64,000 bases of DNA from Candidatus Gastranaerophilales bacterium (lineage in GTDB: Bacteria; Cyanobacteriota; Vampirovibrionia; Gastranaerophilales; Gastranaerophilaceae), in NCBI GenBank assembly GCA_944324285.1, contig CALUVR010000001.1, forward strand, positions 110,237-174,236. Direction: 5' to 3'. This document shows positions 59,978 through 64,000 of the stretch, piece by piece (position 1 is the first letter of the stretch; every line of letters begins with the position of its first letter). A program made the translations under genes and the position numbers. The notes under the pieces are model-generated. The model saw only the letters and a program-made list of their open reading frames with translations, was not told the DNA's origin and ran no database searches.

Positions 59978-60447
59978 TGTCAAGACGTTCTAAACCAGCA
60001 AAAAGAATACCTTTAGCAGATCCGGTATACAACAGTGTTGATATATCTAAATTTATTAACCGTATCATGAGACGCGGTAAAAAATCATTAGCTGAAAAAA
60101 TCTTCTATGCTACTATGCAGAGAATTGAAGAAAGAACTAACGAAAAAGCTATGGACATTTTCCAGAAAGCTCTTACTAATGCGACACCTTTATTGGAAGT
60201 TAAAGCAAGACGTATCGGTGGTTCTACTTATCAGGTACCGATTGAAGTTAAAGCAGACAGAGGCTTTGCTCTCGCTTCTTCATGGTTAATAGAAGCTGCT
60301 AAAAAACGCAGCGGAAAATCTTTCATCGATAAATTGACTAACGAATTAATCGACGCTTCAAACGGTTCAGGTTCTGCTTGCAAAAAGCGTGAAGATACCC
60401 ACAAAATGGCTGAAGCTAACAAAGCTTTTGCTCATTACAGATATTAA
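59977..60447 (+). CDS. rpsG: 30S ribosomal protein S7
   Basis: 156 residues. The basic start [20 protein letters not shown], then FINRIMRRGKKSLAEKIFY, VKARRIGGSTYQVPIEV and the C-terminal KREDTHKMAEANKAFAHYRY are the S7 signature. S7 nucleates the 30S head. It overlaps rpsL by one base. A terminator follows at once, so fusA and tuf, which usually continue this operon, are not here. Confidence 0.97.
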   Translation: MSRRSKPAKRIPLADPVYNSVDISKFINRIMRRGKKSLAEKIFYATMQRIEERTNEKAMDIFQKALTNATPLLEVKARRIGGSTYQVPIEVKADRGFALASSWLIEAAKKRSGKSFIDKLTNELIDASNGSGSACKKREDTHKMAEANKAFAHYRY

Positions 60448-60464
60448 TTTTATTATTAATATAG

Positions 60465-60494
60465 AAAAATCCCGTCATATTTGGCGGGATTTTT
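60465..60494. terminator. Terminator after rpsG (bidirectional)
   Basis: A 13-bp stem AAAAATCCCGTCA/TGGCGGGATTTTT (one G-T pair), TATT loop, T-tract on both strands. Confidence 0.9.
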
Positions 60495-60499
60495 TCGTT

Positions 60500-62095
60500 T
60501 TATATGTTTTCTGCGTCTTTTTCAGGGGTTGTTGTTGATTTGATACCGTAAGCTTTTTGAAGTGTTGAGAGAACTGATGGGTTTATTACATTTGGTGAGC
60601 ACTGATAAAGAAAAACATTCTTTGCTCCGTTATTTTTTAATGAAATTAGCTTTGAGATAGAGCCTGCATCGCACTTAGTCAGGAAAAAGCTTATTTTCCC
60701 TGACGTTATATCTATATGCGAGAATAATTCTCCCATGACTGAATATACAAGCGGCAGATTGTTTACAAGATTAAGCTTTAGAACGTTGGAATATCCGAAT
60801 GAATAGGAAAAGCTTATTACGTAAGACTTTTCCGGCAGATTTTTTAATAAATTCTTAAAATAAACTTCCTGTTGTTTTGTGTAGTTTGAAATACCTATAA
60901 TAATCAGATGCTCAATTTCCTTGTTATTGAATTTATCTGCAATCTTCAAAAGCTGCTGCAGAAGCTCCTCTTTTGCATAACCAACCTCTTCACATTCGCG
61001 TTTAAGCTCTTTGGCGAATCCTTTAGCCTCAAGTGCCGATTTTATAAGCGGTTTAAAATTATTATTTACAATCTGAATTACACCTTTTGGCTTAAAAAGT
61101 TCAGTGGAAAAGAGTCGTCCTCTGTATAGATATTCCAGATTTTGTGAGGAATTTTTTGTGAGAAGTATTGCACCCGGAAATGTTGCAAAATCCAGAATAC
61201 AGTTTTCAAGACAGGTTCCGTAGTGTCCTTTTAACTGTTTAAAACCTTTAAATTTCTCAAACGCATGAGCAATCAAGAGATCGCCATGTGTATATATGTC
61301 AATTTCGCTGTTTTTCACTGCCCTAAGCAGTGCTAATAATTCTCCTAGAGAGCCTCCTGAAACTAATATTGATTTTCCGGGGTATGCGGTGTGCGAAACC
61401 TTTGTTAAGGAGAGATTTCCATACCTTTTTATCTGTTCTTCTGAGGTTTTACTTATGATTATCTCGTCTGTTTTAGCAAGTTTCTTTATTATGTCCTTAA
61501 CCTTTCTTCGAGAAAATTTTGAGTCATTTAGAATATTAAGACCGGTTAGCACATCAATTTGAGCCTCTTTAGACGAAACTTGAAACTCTTTTAAATGAGA
61601 GAGATTGGCAGACACCGACTTAAGCATAGCGAGCAATATTTCATACATATTTCTCTCGGTAACGCTCTTCTTGTTGTACTTAGAAAGATATAATCGTTCA
61701 CCTTGAGAAATAATAGCAGAAAGAGTAATCTGAGGTGTAATATCTAGCTCTGGTTTTAATTCAGTGCATGATACACCATTAGATTTACAAAGTTCAAAAT
61801 ATTTTCGTTTTGTTTTTATAAGATAAGCATACTGCTTCGCGACAAGCCCCAAAAGCTGTTCGTCAGTGTAATCCGTTGTTGAAATAAGCGTAGCAAGGCT
61901 TTCTGTGATATTTTCGCCGATTTGGAAAATATCTTCACCTAATTTTTCGAGTTTTATAGCATAATAAGCGATGTGACGCAAAAAAATCAGCAAAACCTCC
62001 TGCAACGAAGAGATTTTAGGGGCAATTGAACATGCGCCTCTTGCAGTACATTCATCATATTCAGACCCTTCATCTTTAAAATAATTATAAAACAT
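60500..62095 (-). CDS. Hybrid-cluster protein (Hcp) homologue lacking metal ligands
   Basis: 531 residues, the length of Hcp. CTARGACSIAPKISSLQEVLL matches the Hcp start CT-x2-GxCGK, but the first two cluster Cys are Tyr/Phe (MFYNYF). ILVSGGSLGELLALL and YTHGDLLIAHAFEKF match ILISGHDLxD and VYTHGEMLPA; His270 is kept. Then DFATFPGAILLTKNS stands where Hcp has EFxxFxGPILLTTNC: the hybrid-cluster Glu is Asp302 and the Cys is Ser316. The later Cys motifs (GCDG, AGCAKYRYNK, GQCND) are also gone, while KLNL and the C-terminus NPSVLSTLQKAYGIK remain. It may be a fold-retaining pseudoenzyme. Glutaredoxin-like gene 12 nt upstream. Confidence 0.75.
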   Translation of the reverse strand: MFYNYFKDEGSEYDECTARGACSIAPKISSLQEVLLIFLRHIAYYAIKLEKLGEDIFQIGENITESLATLISTTDYTDEQLLGLVAKQYAYLIKTKRKYFELCKSNGVSCTELKPELDITPQITLSAIISQGERLYLSKYNKKSVTERNMYEILLAMLKSVSANLSHLKEFQVSSKEAQIDVLTGLNILNDSKFSRRKVKDIIKKLAKTDEIIISKTSEEQIKRYGNLSLTKVSHTAYPGKSILVSGGSLGELLALLRAVKNSEIDIYTHGDLLIAHAFEKFKGFKQLKGHYGTCLENCILDFATFPGAILLTKNSSQNLEYLYRGRLFSTELFKPKGVIQIVNNNFKPLIKSALEAKGFAKELKRECEEVGYAKEELLQQLLKIADKFNNKEIEHLIIIGISNYTKQQEVYFKNLLKNLPEKSYVISFSYSFGYSNVLKLNLVNNLPLVYSVMGELFSHIDITSGKISFFLTKCDAGSISKLISLKNNGAKNVFLYQCSPNVINPSVLSTLQKAYGIKSTTTPEKDAENI

Positions 62096-62107
62096 ACCAA
62101 AATCCTG

Positions 62108-62350
62108 TTATATTGCTAAATTGTACTTATTTTTTAGATAATCTATTATTACGTCAGATTCATACATTGATTTTTCTTTATCATTATCAACAAGAAATGG
62201 CACCTGCGCCATTCCGCCTAGCGTCATTAATTTGTCGTAATTTTCTGTATCATGTACATCTTTACGGTTAAATTCAATATTATTTTCATCCAGATACGAA
62301 AGGACTTTTCTGCAGTAAGGACATGTTTCCGAATAATATAAATCAAGCAT
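62108..62350 (-). CDS. Glutaredoxin-like protein, 80 aa
   Basis: LDLYYSETCPYCRKVLSYLDENNIEFNRKDV gives the thioredoxin-fold CPYC dithiol; QVPFLVDNDKEKSMYESDVIIDYL has the cis-Pro and GSH-site Glu-Ser. It reduces disulfides with glutathione or a similar thiol. It is transcribed together with the Hcp-like gene 12 nt downstream, which hints at a thiol-linked role for that protein. Confidence 0.9.
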   Translation of the reverse strand: MLDLYYSETCPYCRKVLSYLDENNIEFNRKDVHDTENYDKLMTLGGMAQVPFLVDNDKEKSMYESDVIIDYLKNKYNLAI

Positions 62351-62447
62351 TTTTCTCTCCTTTTTACATAATTATCTGCCTTTATAAATATTTTTAATCC
62401 CTCTTATGTAATTGCACAGGATTAATTTTTATATTAAACTTTTAAGT

Positions 62448-63575
62448 ATGGATACAAAAAATATATTGGTGGTTTTTGGAACACGACCGGAGGTCATAAA
62501 GCTTGCGCCGGTTATTTTGGAAATGAAAAAGTTTCCGGAAATATTTAATGTTATTATATGCAATACTGAGCAGCAAAAAGAACTTTCCAATCAGACCCTT
62601 GCATATTTTGGTTTAAAGGCTGATATTAATCTTGATGTTATGAAGCCGAATCAATCTCTTTTAGAAGTTCAAACAAGAATATTAACAGCATTAAATAATG
62701 TTTACTGCAATAATAAAATTGACGCTACAATAGTTCAGGGTGACACAATGACAGTTCTTTGCGGGGCTTTAGCAAGCTTTTATAATAAAATACCGGTATT
62801 TCATATCGAAGCCGGTTTACGCTCCTACGACATCTATGAACCCTTTCCGGAAGAGGTTATGCGTCAGATGACATCACGCGTTGCAGAACTTAATTTTGCG
62901 CCTACAGAAAAAAACCGGCAAGCGCTTTTAAAGGAGAATATTTCAAATAATAAAATCCACGTAGTCGGGAATACTGTAATAGATGCGCTTTTCTGTCTTT
63001 CTGAAGAAACACTGGAGAAAGCGGCTGAATTTTTTATGGGTAAAGGGATTACCATAGATGACAAACTTGTCCTCATAACAGCACACAGACGCGAAAATCA
63101 CGGTGAAAGAATTGACAGAATAATAGAGGCAATTAAGTATCTTGCGGAAAAGTTTAGCAATCATACATTTGTTATACCTGTTCATCCAAACCCTAATGTT
63201 AAAAACAAAATCTATGAGCGTCTTGGCAAATACGAAAATATTAAGTTGTTAGAACCCTTGGACTACCCGTATTTAGTATATTTAATGAAAAATGCAAAAC
63301 TGATATTAACGGATTCCGGCGGAATACAAGAAGAAGCGCCATCCTTTGGCTGCCCGACATTTGTAATGCGCTATGAAACAGAGCGTCAGGAAGGAATTGA
63401 TGCGGGTGTATCCGTTTTAGTTGGAGCGGATTACGACAAAATCACATCTTTAAGCGAAAAAATTCTGTCTGATACTAAAGAAAACACCAGATTGAAAGCT
63501 TCAAATCCTTATGGTGACGGAACCTCTGCCATGAAGATTCTCAATATAATAAAAGAATATTTTATTCTTGCATAA
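62448..63575 (+). CDS. wecB: UDP-N-acetylglucosamine 2-epimerase (non-hydrolysing)
   Basis: 375 residues from ATG 62448. VVFGTRPEVIKLAPVILEM, VQGDTMTVLCGALASFYNKIPVFHIEAGLRS, EEVMRQMTSRVAELNFAPTE, LITAHRRENHG and LTDSGGIQEEAPSFGCPTFVMR(Y)ETERQEG are the full WecB/MnaA signature. It makes UDP-ManNAc for surface polysaccharide. A TTG at 62412 would add 12 residues but gives a poor start; TAAACT ends 8 nt before the ATG and no ribosome site is present. Confidence 0.95.
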   Translation: MDTKNILVVFGTRPEVIKLAPVILEMKKFPEIFNVIICNTEQQKELSNQTLAYFGLKADINLDVMKPNQSLLEVQTRILTALNNVYCNNKIDATIVQGDTMTVLCGALASFYNKIPVFHIEAGLRSYDIYEPFPEEVMRQMTSRVAELNFAPTEKNRQALLKENISNNKIHVVGNTVIDALFCLSEETLEKAAEFFMGKGITIDDKLVLITAHRRENHGERIDRIIEAIKYLAEKFSNHTFVIPVHPNPNVKNKIYERLGKYENIKLLEPLDYPYLVYLMKNAKLILTDSGGIQEEAPSFGCPTFVMRYETERQEGIDAGVSVLVGADYDKITSLSEKILSDTKENTRLKASNPYGDGTSAMKILNIIKEYFILA

Positions 63576-63733
63576 GCCTGTTTGTTGCTCAAAATAAAGT
63601 ATCAGACCTTGGGTATGCAGAGAGTTAATGGAGAATTGTATTGCCGGTAAGAGCTTTGTAATGAAGAAATAAAGATCGTCATTTATTAAAATGTTCTCTT
63701 CAAAATGAGAGGGGATGAGATTTCCCATTTACA

Positions 63734-63870
63734 AGGGGATTGTTAATATTTCATTGGGCAAATTTTATTATTTTTTGTCCTCCCCTTGAGACTCTGCCGA
63801 ACAAAAGGTGACTAATTGTCACGTTTTGTGAGAGGTAACGAAATCTTTGATTTGGAGGAGGGGTAAAAAT
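63734..63870 (+). mobile_element. Degenerate element B with element A-like insert
   Basis: Matches element B (TTGTCCTCCCCTTGAG, then CGAAATCTTTGATTT and GGAGGAGGGGTA) but is split at 63790 by about 48 bp that resemble element A (ACTCTGCCGAACAAAA then GTTTTGTGAGAGG). A further GC-rich repeat follows near 63900. I see no gene in 63576-64000. Confidence 0.6.
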
Positions 63871-64000
63871 TTCCTTGAAAAAGTATGTGATCAGGTTTAC
63901 CCCCTTGAAAAGAGGGGCAGGGGGGATTAAGAACCCATTGAACGCAGAGAGTGATTGTAAGCATTTATAAACAAATTACAGAAAACGCTGGAATAAAAGT

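Overview
The window looks like chromosome from a low-GC, Gram-negative-type member of the non-photosynthetic cyanobacterial relatives (Vampirovibrionia/Melainabacteria, most like gut Gastranaerophilales). This is an inference. It rests on Kdo synthesis genes (kdsD, kdsC), pdxJ and surE, four pilin-like genes with the lineage-style FTLAEV(L/M)ITL start, a flagellar rod operon, a MurT-type ligase, and several large unknown proteins of the kind common in that lineage. No rRNA, CRISPR array, prophage or transposase gene is visible. The two tRNAs are Ser(CGA) and Leu(GAG).

Layout. 1-2.1 kb: an unknown membrane protein running off the left edge and a small protein. 2.1-3.05 kb: nested short palindromic repeats. 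3-5.5 kb: an iron-sulfur flavoprotein-like reductase and two pseudopilins. 5.5-9.6 kb: tRNA-Ser, a glycosyltransferase, UDP-galactopyranose mutase, and a phosphate transporter with its DUF47 partner. 10-16.5 kb: esterase, YuiF-like antiporter and an envelope operon (kdsD-kdsC-queD-uppP). 16.7-22.2 kb: an operon of two related membrane proteins and a GH13 glycosidase. 22.3-25.8 kb: secreted protein, lspA, rluD, LapA-like protein and a pilin gene broken by a ten-G tract. 25.8-27.3 kb: YtxG/YtxH-like envelope proteins. 27.4-30.4 kb: murT, pdxJ, zinc protein and rex. 30.5-32.8 kb: flagellar rod genes. 33-41.6 kb: surE, coaX, small proteins, an EF-hand giant, a decarboxylase-like enzyme and a PilZ protein. 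41.8-44.7 kb: secY-rplO-rpmD-rpsE. 45-59.4 kb: mixed metabolic genes (phosphomannomutase, CoA-disulfide reductase-like, mnmD, thrB, ferredoxin, radical SAM, leuD). 59.4-60.5 kb: rpsL-rpsG with a structured leader. 60.5-63.6 kb: a cluster-less Hcp-like protein, glutaredoxin and wecB.

Most striking observations. (1) A repeated promoter architecture: two TGTAA boxes exactly one helical turn apart, then 41-44 nt to a TATATA-like -10. It stands before five or six lineage-specific genes (1898, 16771, 35847, 36196, 39869, 55324) and, more weakly, a candidate small RNA, and looks like one undescribed regulon. (2) A pilin gene whose good start codon is out of frame with its pilin domain because of a G10 tract, as in a phase-variable locus. 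(3) A full-length homologue of hybrid-cluster protein that has lost almost every metal ligand. (4) Miniature palindromic elements inserted in one another with target-site duplications. (5) A set of genes with no Shine-Dalgarno whose -10 box lies 7-9 nt before the ATG, as expected for leaderless mRNAs. (6) An attenuator-like leader before the pilZ-decarboxylase operon.
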